Below are positions 1 to 7,956 of a DNA stretch of 41,249 nucleotides, piece after piece. The DNA comes from Nocardiopsis listeri NBRC 13360 (GTDB lineage: Bacteria > Actinomycetota > Actinomycetes > Streptosporangiales > Streptosporangiaceae), in NCBI RefSeq assembly GCF_001570765.1, contig NZ_BCSH01000069.1, forward strand, positions 1 to 41,249, read 5' to 3'. Under the pieces are notes generated by a model that made no database searches, was not told where the DNA came from, and saw nothing but the letters and a program-made list of their open reading frames with translations. Made by a program: the position numbers and the translations under genes. Position 1 is the first letter of the stretch, and each line of letters opens with the position of its first letter.

Positions 1-47
1 GCCCCACCCGGAAGAATCACTCATCGCCACCCCTCCCCACTCGGTGG

Positions 48-626
48 CTATCGGGATGCTCCAGGCCCGGATTCCAACGGAAGCTCCGTGACGGTGAGGT
101 CGAGGTCACGAATCATCGCCACGCTCAGCTGGCGGATCTGGAACTCGGTCACCTTCGCCTTGTGGAGCGAGGCCAGCCCGGAGAACCCCGACAAATCGCT
201 CCCGCGCAGGTCGGTGCCGGACATCTTGGTGCTCTCGATCTCCGCACCGAAGGCGCAGTCGTCGAACACCGCGCCCCGAAGGTCGCTCTGGACGATCCCC
301 GTCTCCTTGAAGGAGCAATCGACGAACGCCACGTCACCGGTGACCTTGACTTGCTCCCAGCTCGCGTAGTCGAACTGGCACCCCTCGAAGAGCACGTCGG
401 TCATCGTGACGTACGACAACGACACCCCCATCAGGCGCGACGCGGTGAACCGGCAACGGCTGAAGGTGACACCGGTCAGGCGGTGCGAGGTCAGGTCCAC
501 GGACGAGAAGTGGACGTTGACGATCCTCTCCTCCTCCGGTTCGGAGGGATAGGGCCAGACCCGCACGGCAGGCTCGTCGTCGCTGGGCAGGAGCACCTTC
601 GCTCCCCGGATTTGGGTGGTCTCCAC
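48..626 (-). CDS. Pentapeptide-repeat protein
   Basis: The 192-residue product has no signal peptide or TM segment. From about residue 38 it shows the A(D/N)LXX periodicity of a right-handed pentapeptide beta-helix, in degenerate form: segments such as FSSVDLTS, FSRCRFTAS, FVDCSF, LRGAVFDDCAF and TDLRGSDLSG recur at five-residue spacing. The N-terminal 35 residues (charged, Pro/Glu-rich) and the C-terminal 30 lie outside the repeat. Family members include DNA-gyrase-protecting mimics, but most are of unknown role, and nothing here points to a specific target. The start is GTG, with AGGGA a few bases upstream. It is the first gene of a minus-strand series and is separated from the next by a terminator-like hairpin. 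The family call is firm; the function is unknown. Confidence 0.8.
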   Translation of the reverse strand: METTQIRGAKVLLPSDDEPAVRVWPYPSEPEEERIVNVHFSSVDLTSHRLTGVTFSRCRFTASRLMGVSLSYVTMTDVLFEGCQFDYASWEQVKVTGDVAFVDCSFKETGIVQSDLRGAVFDDCAFGAEIESTKMSGTDLRGSDLSGFSGLASLHKAKVTEFQIRQLSVAMIRDLDLTVTELPLESGPGASR

Positions 627-668
627 GAACTTCCCTACTTCTTCGAGCCGTCACATGAGTGATGATTC

Positions 669-712
669 TGCTCGCAGCGCCATGTTCGGCGCCCGAATGG
701 GCGCTGCGAGCA
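669..712 (-). terminator. Long hairpin after the oxidoreductase gene
   Basis: Arms of 13 bp (669-681 and 700-712) match perfectly. Inside them TTCGG (685-689) pairs with CCGAA (693-697). It begins 21 nt beyond the stop of the minus-strand gene ending at 733. No U-tract follows, which is usual for actinomycete terminators. Confidence 0.7.
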
Positions 713-732
713 AGAACATCGGGGGAGAGGGC

Positions 733-1773
733 TCAGGAGACCCAGTCCTTGACCTTCTCGATGAGCTTCGCGGGGTCGTCGCCCACCGGGGTGACGTTGA
801 GGCGGGTGACCCCGGCGGCGCGGAAGGCCTCCACGCGCTCGCGCACGTACGACTCGGGGCCGACCAGGTTGGTCAGCTCCACGAACTCGTCGGGCACCGC
901 CGCCGCGGCCTCGTCCTTCTTCCCGGCCAGGTACAGGTCCTGGATCTTCTCGGCGGCCTCCTCATAGCCGTAGCGCTGGGCCACCGTGTTGTAGAAGTTC
1001 TTGCCCTTGGCGCCCATGCCGCCCACGTACAGGGCGATCATCGGGCGGGTGAACTCCAGGAGCTTCTTGACGTCCTCGCCCTCGCCGATGGCGAGCAGGC
1101 CACCGGCGGAGATGTCGAGCTCGCCGAGGGAGACGTCACGCTCGGCCCTGCCCTGGGCCAGTGCCTCGCCCCACACCTTGTCGGCCTTCTCCGGGATGAA
1201 CAGGTGAGGCAGCCACCCATCGGCGATCTCGGCGGTCATCGCGACGTTCTTCACCCCGAGGGAGGCCACGTGGATCGGGATGTGCGAGCGCACCGGGTGG
1301 TTGATGATCTTGAGTGGCTTGCCCAGGCCGGTGCCCTGTTCGGGCGGCAGGGGCAGGGTGAACACGTCACCGTCGTGGGTGAGACGCTCCTCGCGCGCCC
1401 AGACCTTGCGGCAGATCTCGATGGTCTCGCGGGTGCGGGTCAGCGGCTTGGAGTAGGGGATTCCGTGGAAGCCCTCGATGACCTGCGGTCCGCTGGCGCC
1501 CAGGCCGATGATGGCGCGGCCGTCGGAGAGGTAGTCGAGTCCGGCGCCGGTCATCGCGACGAGGGTGGGGGTGCGACTGTACATGGGCAGGATGGCCGAG
1601 CCGATCTCCACGCGTTCGGTGCGGGCGGCCAGATAGCCCATGAGGGTAGGGCTGTCGTAACCGTAGGCCTCGGCGACCCACACGGTGTCCAGTCCGGCCT
1701 TCTCCAGTTCGACGACCTGGTCGACGGCGGCCTTGGGCTCGCCCGCGTACTGGAGCGGCATCGAGATGCGCAT
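733..1773 (-). CDS. LLM-class F420-dependent oxidoreductase
   Basis: The 346-residue product is a luciferase-like monooxygenase-fold TIM barrel. The N-terminus MRISMPLQYAGEP, the stretch around LEKAGLDTVWVAEAYGYDSP and the block RTERVEIGSAILPMYSRTP are typical of the actinobacterial F420-dependent group, which moves hydride between F420 and an unknown organic substrate. The ATG at 1773 was chosen because GGGAGG lies 7 nt upstream; an in-frame start 12 codons earlier has no such site. The 292-nt upstream gap contains a TACAGT -10-like element and an inverted repeat CCGAA-N5-TTCGG near 1840-1854. The cofactor class is inferred from family resemblance. Substrate unknown. Confidence 0.85.
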   Translation of the reverse strand: MRISMPLQYAGEPKAAVDQVVELEKAGLDTVWVAEAYGYDSPTLMGYLAARTERVEIGSAILPMYSRTPTLVAMTGAGLDYLSDGRAIIGLGASGPQVIEGFHGIPYSKPLTRTRETIEICRKVWAREERLTHDGDVFTLPLPPEQGTGLGKPLKIINHPVRSHIPIHVASLGVKNVAMTAEIADGWLPHLFIPEKADKVWGEALAQGRAERDVSLGELDISAGGLLAIGEGEDVKKLLEFTRPMIALYVGGMGAKGKNFYNTVAQRYGYEEAAEKIQDLYLAGKKDEAAAAVPDEFVELTNLVGPESYVRERVEAFRAAGVTRLNVTPVGDDPAKLIEKVKDWVS

Positions 1774-2065
1774 CTGCTGTCCTCCCGGTGGGGCCGGACC
1801 CCGGCCCATGACGATCCTGGTGTCGGCGTCACTGTACTGCCGAACGGGATTCGGATGGTGACCCGCCTCACGTATGGGTGCGTGCCCCGATCATGCCCGA
1901 GCCCGCCCGTGCCACGCCGTCTCCGGTCCGTCCTGCTACCCGCCTTCGGCAGGTCCGCCCAAGGTCTGTCCGCCCAGGTCCCGTCCGTACACGAAGGGGC
2001 GCGGCCCCCGGAGGAACCGGAGACCGTGCCAGAACGTCCCTCTCCCTGATCGGGCGGCGTAGACC

Positions 2066-2947
2066 CTACTCGGGCTCGTCGCCGGTGACCAGGGGCAGCG
2101 ACTCGTCGGCCGCCCACGCCGTCATCGAACCGTCGTAGACGGCCACGTCCTGGCGACCGGCCAGGGCCAGAGCGTGGGCCACCCCGGTGGCCGCGATCCC
2201 GCCGCCGCAGTAGGTGACGGGTGTGACGCCGGGGTCGAGCAGTCCCTTGGAGGCGAACAGGGTCCGCAGCTCGTCCGTCGACTTGAGCGTTCCGGTGGCG
2301 GGGTCGGTGACCTCGTTGACCGGAAGGTTGATGCTGCCGGGGATGTGCCCGGCACGGGCGTAGCTCTTCTTCTCGCCGCTGTAGGTCTCGGGATCCAGGA
2401 CGTTGACCAGGACGGTGTTCGGGTCGCCCAACGCCGCCCGGACCTCCTCGGTGGAACGCAGCAGTTCGGGGCGTCGGCGCGCCTCGAAGGTCCGTGCGGT
2501 GGGGGCCGGTGACGCGGCGTCGGTGACCGGGTGACCGGCCGCCTTCCAGGCGTTCAGCCCGCCGTCCAAGACCTCCACGTCGTCGAATCCCTCCAGCCGC
2601 AGGTGCCACCACAGGCGCGTGGCCCAGAAACCGTTGGACTGGTCGTAGACCACCACCCGCGCGCCCGGGCCGATCCCCAGGGCGCCCGCGCTCGCGGCGA
2701 ACCGCTCCGAGGACGGGACGGTCCACGGCGCGGGGGCGTCGGGGTCGGCGAAGTCGGTCAGCAGGTCCGCGAAGTGGGCGCCGGGGATGTGCTCGGCGTC
2801 GAAGGTGGCTCGTCCCGACTCCACGGTGTAGGGGCCCTGCCCGGGCATGCTCAGGTGCGTGGTGGCGTCCAGGAGGACGAGGTCCTCGTCGTTCAGGTGT
2901 TCCGCCAGCCAGGCCACGCCGACGGTCGGCGCGCTGTTCGATGCCAT
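2066..2947 (-). CDS. Thiosulfate/3-mercaptopyruvate sulfurtransferase (tandem rhodanese)
   Basis: The 293-residue product has two rhodanese domains, about residues 8-140 and 160-285. The second carries the active-site loop CGGGIAA with Cys247 as the likely persulfide carrier. The first has an inactive-type loop (YDQSNGFWATR). Both domain-boundary signatures are present: AEHIPGAHFAD and ARAGHIPGSINLPV. The enzyme transfers sulfane sulfur to cyanide or another thiophile. The loop CGGGIAA is nearer the mercaptopyruvate-type CGSGVTA than the rhodanese-type CRKGVTA, so the substrate is left open. The ATG at 2947 follows a GAGGGGGA ribosome site; the upstream in-frame extension is lower in similarity and was excluded. 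Confidence 0.88.
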   Translation of the reverse strand: MASNSAPTVGVAWLAEHLNDEDLVLLDATTHLSMPGQGPYTVESGRATFDAEHIPGAHFADLLTDFADPDAPAPWTVPSSERFAASAGALGIGPGARVVVYDQSNGFWATRLWWHLRLEGFDDVEVLDGGLNAWKAAGHPVTDAASPAPTARTFEARRRPELLRSTEEVRAALGDPNTVLVNVLDPETYSGEKKSYARAGHIPGSINLPVNEVTDPATGTLKSTDELRTLFASKGLLDPGVTPVTYCGGGIAATGVAHALALAGRQDVAVYDGSMTAWAADESLPLVTGDEPE

Positions 2948-3034
2948 GTCCGCAATTCCCCCTCGGTTCGAAACGCTTCGCAGATCATCGATCATCAACC
3001 TCGTGCGACGCACCCTTGTTCCGTTCCCGCACAC

Positions 3035-3072
3035 GAGAACGCCGGCCGGGAGGGAACCCGGCCGGCGTTCTC
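3035..3072 (-). terminator. Rho-independent-like terminator of panB
   Basis: A perfect 16-bp stem (3035-3050 with 3057-3072) with a 6-nt loop starts 12 nt past the panB stop. It also separates panB from the sulfurtransferase gene. Confidence 0.85.
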
Positions 3073-3084
3073 CAAGCGCGATCG

Positions 3085-3939
3085 TCAGTTCTTGTAGGTG
3101 TGTTCCTCGGCCGGGAAGGCGCCGTTGACGACCTCGTCGGCGTAGGAGGTCGCGGCCTCGCGCAGCGTCTCGCCCAGGTTCGCGTAGGTCTTGACGAACT
3201 TGGCCACCCTCGGGCTCAGCCCGGCCATGTCCTGCCAGACCAGTACCTGCGCGTCGGTGCCCGCACCCGCGCCGATGCCGACGGTGGGGATGGACAGCTG
3301 CTCGGTGACCTGCGCGGCCAGGTCCGAGGGGACCGCCTCCAGGACGAGGGCGAACGCGCCGGCGCGTTCCATTTCCTTGGCGTCCTTGAGCAGGGCGGCG
3401 GCGGCCTCACCCCTACCCTGCACCCGGTAGCCGCCCAGGGTGTTGACCGACTGCGGGGTCAGGCCCACGTGGGCCATCACCGGGACGCCGGCGGACACCA
3501 GCATCTCCACCTGCGGGGCGACGGAGTGGCCGCCCTCCAGCTTCACGGCCTGGGCGTTGCCCTCCTTCATGAAGCGCGAGGCGGTCTCCAACGCCTGCTG
3601 GGGAGAGCCCTGGTAGGAGCCGAAGGGGAGGTCGGCCACGATCAGCGAACGCTTGGTGGAACGGGCCACCGCCGCGGTCAACGGGATGAGCTCGTCCACC
3701 GTCACCGGGACGGTGGACTCGTAGCCGTAGACGACGTTGGCGGCGGAGTCACCGACGAGGAGGACGGGGATGCCGGCCTCGTCGAAGATCCGGGAGGTGA
3801 GGGCGTCGTAGGCGGTCAGCATCGGCCAGCGCTCACCGCGCTCCTTGGCGCGGGCCAGGTCGCGGATGGTGACGCGTCGGTTGGTGACCCCGCCGTACAG
3901 GGCGTTCCCGGCGGAGGGGGTCTGGGCTGTGGTGCTCAT
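3085..3939 (-). CDS. panB: 3-methyl-2-oxobutanoate hydroxymethyltransferase
   Basis: The 284-residue enzyme performs the first committed step of pantothenate synthesis: transfer of a hydroxymethyl group from 5,10-methylene-THF to alpha-ketoisovalerate. Visible hallmarks are [10 protein letters not shown] (Asp64/Ser65, Mg2+ ligands), VADLPFGSY (Asp103), AVKLEGG (Lys133, Glu135), [10 protein letters not shown] and the catalytic Glu201 in VLEAVP. Length is normal for PanB. The ATG at 3939 follows GGAGGAAG by a suitable gap; the long upstream in-frame extension is GC-rich spurious sequence. It is monocistronic, with a terminator immediately downstream. panC and panD are not in the window. Confidence 0.96.
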   Translation of the reverse strand: MSTTAQTPSAGNALYGGVTNRRVTIRDLARAKERGERWPMLTAYDALTSRIFDEAGIPVLLVGDSAANVVYGYESTVPVTVDELIPLTAAVARSTKRSLIVADLPFGSYQGSPQQALETASRFMKEGNAQAVKLEGGHSVAPQVEMLVSAGVPVMAHVGLTPQSVNTLGGYRVQGRGEAAAALLKDAKEMERAGAFALVLEAVPSDLAAQVTEQLSIPTVGIGAGAGTDAQVLVWQDMAGLSPRVAKFVKTYANLGETLREAATSYADEVVNGAFPAEEHTYKN

Positions 3940-4404
3940 GGTGTTCTTCCTCCGTTGTCTCGAAGCACCGCTGTGGGTGTCCCCGGACGTGTGGACGAGA
4001 AGGGTTGTCGCGCGCAACCGGTGCGCGGGTGTTCCCCGGAGGGAACGGCGTGCTCGTGCGGGATGTTCCCCATCGCCGCGTCCCCGTGCCCCCCGCCGGA
4101 ACGGTGGGGTGAGAGCGGGCGTGCGAGGTCCGCACGGGAGCATCATCCCACGCCGAACCCGTCGATTTCGACCCGGGGCGGGGGGCGGATTCACACAGTC
4201 GAACAAATGGTTTCTCGCCTGTGGGTCCGTGGAACCGGGGTGCCCATCGGGTCACCGGGTGGGGCCTTCGGTGAATTCTTGTGACCCCTTTTCCGGTCAT
4301 CGACCCGGTTCCCCAAGGCCTCACCGGGTGAGAGGCGGCTCACCCCCTCCGACTAGCATGACGGAGCGCCCGGCCGGCGGGCGTCGCGATGGAGAGGTGC
4401 CCCC
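3940..4404. other. 465-nt intergenic region, panB / MFS divergent promoters
   Basis: No convincing gene is present. It holds an inverted repeat GTTCCC-CGGA-GGGAAC (4031-4046), and a 6-1-6 repeat CTCACC-G-GGTGAG (4320-4332) about 22 nt before a TAGCAT -10-like hexamer (4354-4359) reading toward the MFS gene. The latter repeat would overlap the -35 region and could be an operator. No riboswitch was recognised. Confidence 0.45.
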
Positions 4405-6012
4405 TTGGACCAGCGGACGGCGTACCGGCGCAGGTGGGGTGGGCTCGCCGTGCTCATCATCTGCCTGTTGGTGGTCGTGGCCGACAACACGATCCTCAAC
4501 GTGGCCCTGCGGACCCTGTCGGACCCGGTGGACGGGGTGGGCGCGAGCCAGGCGCAGTTGGCGTGGGCGATCAACTCCTACACGCTGGTGTTCGCCGGGC
4601 TGTTGTTCCCCTTCGGGGTCCTCGGCGACCGGTGGGGACGCAGACGGTTGCTGGCCTGGGGGCTGGCCGTGTTCGGTATGGCCTCGGCGTTGTCGGCGTA
4701 CTCGCAAAGCCCCGAACAACTGATCGCCTCGCGCGCGGTGATGGGGCTCGGCGCCTCCATGGTGATGCCGCAGACCCTCTCGGTGATCACCAACGTGTTC
4801 CCCTCCCGGGAGCGTGGTCGGGCGATCGGGATCTGGGCCGGGGCGGTGGGTCTGGCGATGGCGATCGGGCCGTCGGCGGGCGGGCTGCTGTTGGAGAACT
4901 TCTGGTGGGGCTCGATCTTCCTGGTGAACGTGCCGTTCGTGCTGATCGGACTGGCCCTGATGTTCGTGTTGATCCCCGAGTCCCGGGACGAGAACGCCGG
5001 TCGCCCGGACGTGGTGGGCGTGCTGCTGTCCATCCCCGGCCTGGTGCTGCTGATCTACGGGATCATCACCGCGGGGGAGCGGGCCTCGCTGGCGGACTGG
5101 GACGTCTACGGGGCCCTGCTGCTCGGGGTCGCGGTGATCGTGCTGTTCCTGGTACACGAGTCGCGGGTGCCCAACCCGTCGCTGGACGTGCGGTTCTTCC
5201 GCGACCCGCGGTTCAGCGTGTCCATCGCCACGATCATGTTGCTGTTCTTCAGCATGGCCGGGATCATCTTCTTCCTCAGTTTCTACTGGCAGAGCGTGCG
5301 TGAGTTCTCCCCGTTCATCGCGGGGCTGCTGGTGTTGCCCGCCGCCATCGGGCAGATGGTGTTCGCGCCGCTCAGCCCCACCCTGGTCCGGTGGGTGGGT
5401 GCGCGCACCCTGGCCGCCATCGGTATCGCGACCGTGTGCTGCAGTTTCCTGTTCTACACGCGGATCGAACAGGACACCCCGCTGCCGCTCATCATCACGT
5501 TCTTCTTCCTCCAGGCGTCGGCGATGGCCGTGGTACTCACCCCGGCCACGGACGCGATCATGTCGTCGGTGCCGCCGGGCAAGGCCGGTGCGGCGTCGGC
5601 GGTGCAGAACACGGTGCGCCAGGTCGCCACGGCCATGGGCGTGGCCGTCCTGGGCGCGGTGATCTCGTTCCACTACCGGGCGGCGATGGCGCCCATCCTG
5701 CGGCGGGTGGCGGACGAGACCGACACCGACCCCGAGCGGGTCCGGGCGGCGGGAGAGTCGATCGAGGGCACCATGGCGTTCGCTCGGAGCCTGGGGGAGC
5801 CGGGCACGGTGTTGGTCACGCCCGCGAAGGAGGCCTTCCTGGAAGGGCTGCACCTGGCCGCTACGGTCTCGCTGGGCTTGGGGGCGGTGGGCCTGGTGGT
5901 GGTGTTGGTGTGGATGCCGCGCGGTGCTCCCGCCCCGCCTCGGGACGATGACGTGAAACCGGAGTCGGCGAAGGAGGGGCGTCCTCGGAGCGACCATGAC
6001 AGCGGTGGGTGA
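4405..6012 (+). CDS. MFS drug-efflux transporter, DHA2 (EmrB/QacA) family, 14 TM
   Basis: The 535-residue inner-membrane protein has about 14 hydrophobic segments. Motif A is seen as GVLGDRWGRRRLL after TM2, and the antiporter motif C as GLAMAIGPSAGG in TM5, which marks proton-coupled drug efflux. The D1-type motif is seen as VADNTILNVALRTL in TM1. The C-terminal tail (about 30 residues) is charged and cytoplasmic. The start is TTG at 4405, supported by GGAGAGG about 8 nt upstream; no ATG fits. It precedes the NsrR-type gene by only 36-45 nt on the same strand, so some co-transcription is possible. Substrate unknown. Confidence 0.92.
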   Translation: MDQRTAYRRRWGGLAVLIICLLVVVADNTILNVALRTLSDPVDGVGASQAQLAWAINSYTLVFAGLLFPFGVLGDRWGRRRLLAWGLAVFGMASALSAYSQSPEQLIASRAVMGLGASMVMPQTLSVITNVFPSRERGRAIGIWAGAVGLAMAIGPSAGGLLLENFWWGSIFLVNVPFVLIGLALMFVLIPESRDENAGRPDVVGVLLSIPGLVLLIYGIITAGERASLADWDVYGALLLGVAVIVLFLVHESRVPNPSLDVRFFRDPRFSVSIATIMLLFFSMAGIIFFLSFYWQSVREFSPFIAGLLVLPAAIGQMVFAPLSPTLVRWVGARTLAAIGIATVCCSFLFYTRIEQDTPLPLIITFFFLQASAMAVVLTPATDAIMSSVPPGKAGAASAVQNTVRQVATAMGVAVLGAVISFHYRAAMAPILRRVADETDTDPERVRAAGESIEGTMAFARSLGEPGTVLVTPAKEAFLEGLHLAATVSLGLGAVGLVVVLVWMPRGAPAPPRDDDVKPESAKEGRPRSDHDSGG

Positions 6013-6044
6013 GCTCGGCCCGAGCACGGGCACCGCACACGACC

Positions 6045-6050
6045 TACCAT
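6045..6050 (+). promoter_or_regulatory. -10 hexamer TACCAT for leaderless nsrR
   Basis: TACCAT ends exactly 7 nt before the ATG at 6058, the spacing expected if transcription begins at the start codon. This favours 6058 over the in-frame ATG at 6049, which overlaps the hexamer. Confidence 0.55.
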
Positions 6051-6057
6051 GGGCGAC

Positions 6058-6504
6058 ATGCGTCTGACCGCCTTCACCGACGTCTCCCTGCGCCTGGTCA
6101 TGCGGCTCGCCGTCGCCCGGGAGGGTGAACTCCTGACCACACGTGACGTCGCGGGCATGTTGCACGTGCCCTACACGCACATGGCCAAGGCCGTGGCGCG
6201 CATGTCGGAGATGGGCCTGGTCGAGGCCCGACGCGGGCGCGGTGGCGGGTTGCGGCTCACCGATGCCGGCCGGCGCTCCTCGGTGGGCGCGATCGTCCGT
6301 GAACTGGAGGATCCGGGCGATCTGGCCGGTTGCGAGGACGATCCACCCTGCCCGCTGCGCGCCGCCTGTCGGCTGCGCGTGGCGTTGTGGCAGGCACGTG
6401 AGGCCTTCTACGTCTCCCTGGACGGAGTGTCCGTGGAGTCCCTGGTGAGCTCGCCCACACGACAGGCGCTCACTTTGCTGCGTGAGGACGGTTCAACGGT
6501 CTGA
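6058..6504 (+). CDS. nsrR: Rrf2-family Fe-S nitric-oxide-sensing repressor NsrR
   Basis: The 148-residue regulator opens MRLTAFTDVSLRLVMRLAV and has a winged helix (VPYTHMAKAVARM, with wing ARRGRGGGLRL). Three cysteines, Cys92, Cys98 and Cys104, are spaced C-X5-C-X5-C. Spacing and positions are nearly those I recall for the [4Fe-4S] NsrR of Streptomyces coelicolor (93/99/105). The family represses hmp-type genes until NO destroys the cluster. The next gene is a flavohemoprotein on the same strand, 125 nt away, with a candidate NsrR site between them. That context makes NsrR more likely than IscR or RsrR. Confidence 0.9.
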   Translation: MRLTAFTDVSLRLVMRLAVAREGELLTTRDVAGMLHVPYTHMAKAVARMSEMGLVEARRGRGGGLRLTDAGRRSSVGAIVRELEDPGDLAGCEDDPPCPLRAACRLRVALWQAREAFYVSLDGVSVESLVSSPTRQALTLLREDGSTV

Positions 6505-6568
6505 AAGCCGCTCTGACCTGGCTTTATTCTTAACCTGACCCCGGTGATGGGTGTCTGATTCACGCGTT

Positions 6569-6593
6569 TAATATGCATTTCAGATACCAATTA
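6569..6593 (+). promoter_or_regulatory. Candidate NsrR operator overlapping the hmp -10
   Basis: This is an imperfect 12-1-12 inverted repeat. Its left arm contains AATATGCATTT (6570-6580), which agrees at every fixed position with the 11-bp half-site AANATGCATTT known from enterobacterial NsrR. The right arm agrees at about 7 of 11 positions. TAATAT at 6569-6574 could be the -10 hexamer, so binding would block RNA polymerase. The region is AT-rich against its surroundings. Confidence 0.65.
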
Positions 6594-6629
6594 TCGATGC
6601 TGGGACTCGGTCCCGGCTCAGGAGGAAGC

Positions 6630-7835
6630 GTGCTCTCCACCGAGTCCGCGGCCACGGTCCGCGCCACGATCCCCGCCGTCGCCGGAGCCCTCGACGACAT
6701 CACCGCCCGGTTCTACGACACGATGCTCGGCGAACGCCCGGAGCTCCTCGACGGGCTGTTCAACCGCGGCAACCAGGCCAGCGGCGAACAGCGCAAGGCC
6801 CTGGCCGGGTCGATCGCCGCCTTCGCCACGATGCTGCTGGAGAACCCGGACGAGCGCCCCGACGCCCTCCTGTCCCGCATCGCGCACAAGCACGTCTCCC
6901 TCGGCATCACCGAGGACCAGTACGTGATCGTGCACAAGTACCTCTTCGGCGCCATCGCGCACGTCCTCGATGACGCGGCCACCCCCGAGGTCGTCGCCGC
7001 CTGGGACGAGGTGTACTGGCTCATGGCCGGCGCCCTCATCGCCATGGAGGCGGGGCTGTACCAACGGTCCGGCGGCCGCGACGTGTGGCGCCCCTGGACG
7101 GTGACCGAGCGCCGAGAGCAGACCGCCGACGCGGTCACCCTCACCCTGGAGCCCGGTGATGGCGGCCCCGCCCCCGACTTCCGCCCCGGCCAGTACGTCA
7201 GCGTGCGGGCCCAGATGCCCGACGGCGTCCACCAGGCCCGCCAGTACTCCGTCTCCGGTTGGGACGGCAGCCGCAGACTGATCACCGTCAAGCGCCTGCG
7301 CGCGGGGGAGTGGAACCCCGCCGGTGAGGTCTCCACCCTCCTGCACGGCACCGCGACCCCCGGCGACACCCTCATGGTCTCCACCCCGGCCGGTGACGTC
7401 ACCCTCTCCGACGGCGACCACCCCCTGGTCCTGGTGTCGGCCGGCATCGGCTGCACCCCGATGGCGGCCATGCTCCGCCACCTGGACGAACACGGCAGCG
7501 ACCGTCGGGTGATCGTCCTGCACGCCGACCGCACACCCGCCGACCACGCCCACCGCGAGGAGCTCAACGAGCTGATCGAGCGGCTGCCCGGCGCCACCGC
7601 CCACGTCTGGTACGAACAGGACCACACCGAGGCGGGCGAGCCGACGGACGTCACCGTGCGCCCCGGCACCGTGGACCTGGGCCCGATCGAGATCCCCGAG
7701 GGGGCCGAGGCCTATCTCTGCGGCCCGCTGCCGTTCATGCGCGGGGTCCGCACCGGGCTGCTGGACGGTGGACTGCCCGCGCGTCGGGTGCACTACGAGG
7801 TGTTCGGACCCGACCTCTGGCTCGGCCAGAACTGA
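6630..7835 (+). CDS. hmp: Flavohemoprotein / nitric oxide dioxygenase
   Basis: The 401-residue cytosolic enzyme oxidises NO to nitrate with O2 and NAD(P)H. The N-terminal globin domain (about 1-140) carries B10 Tyr29 (RFYD), E7-region Gln54 (GEQRKAL) and proximal His88 (AHKHVSLG). Then follows an FAD-binding barrel (RQYSVS, FRPGQYVSV) and an NAD-binding domain (SAGIGCTPMAAML, YLCGPLPFM) ending HYEVFGPDLW. GTG at 6630 has AGGAGGA 4 nt upstream and gives the usual Hmp N-terminus; in-frame upstream ATGs fall within or next to the operator. Likely repressed by the adjacent NsrR. Confidence 0.95.
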   Translation: MLSTESAATVRATIPAVAGALDDITARFYDTMLGERPELLDGLFNRGNQASGEQRKALAGSIAAFATMLLENPDERPDALLSRIAHKHVSLGITEDQYVIVHKYLFGAIAHVLDDAATPEVVAAWDEVYWLMAGALIAMEAGLYQRSGGRDVWRPWTVTERREQTADAVTLTLEPGDGGPAPDFRPGQYVSVRAQMPDGVHQARQYSVSGWDGSRRLITVKRLRAGEWNPAGEVSTLLHGTATPGDTLMVSTPAGDVTLSDGDHPLVLVSAGIGCTPMAAMLRHLDEHGSDRRVIVLHADRTPADHAHREELNELIERLPGATAHVWYEQDHTEAGEPTDVTVRPGTVDLGPIEIPEGAEAYLCGPLPFMRGVRTGLLDGGLPARRVHYEVFGPDLWLGQN

Positions 7836-7846
7836 CCGGTGCGGTG

Positions 7847-7870
7847 GGCGCGTGTCCCCGGACGCGCGCC
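7847..7870 (+). terminator. Terminator hairpin after hmp
   Basis: An 11-bp stem with one G-U pair (7847-7857 with 7860-7870) lies 11 nt beyond the hmp stop and is followed by TTCG rather than a T-run. Confidence 0.6.
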
Positions 7871-7943
7871 TTCGCCACCTCCGCCGGTAGCCGAAACGCC
7901 CGGCCCCGGGCGAAATCGGGTGCAGGGGGAGGGCCCGAGCGGA

Positions 7944-7949
7944 CATACT
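7944..7949 (+). promoter_or_regulatory. -10 hexamer CATACT, leaderless LAL1
   Basis: CATACT followed by 7 nt and the ATG at 7957. The same geometry precedes the other three LAL genes. No clear -35 is seen. Confidence 0.5.
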
Positions 7950-7956
7950 CGACACC

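Noticed and set aside
616..2049. 477-codon plus-strand frame opposite the oxidoreductase
   Set aside because: Antisense shadow with no domain; the opposite strand encodes a well-conserved LLM protein.
3940..4404. A pan-motif RNA upstream of panB
   Set aside because: The characteristic paired hairpins with bulged adenosines were not found.
4321..6180. 619-codon minus-strand frame opposite the MFS gene
   Set aside because: His/Arg/Gln-rich low-complexity product; the plus strand has all MFS motifs.
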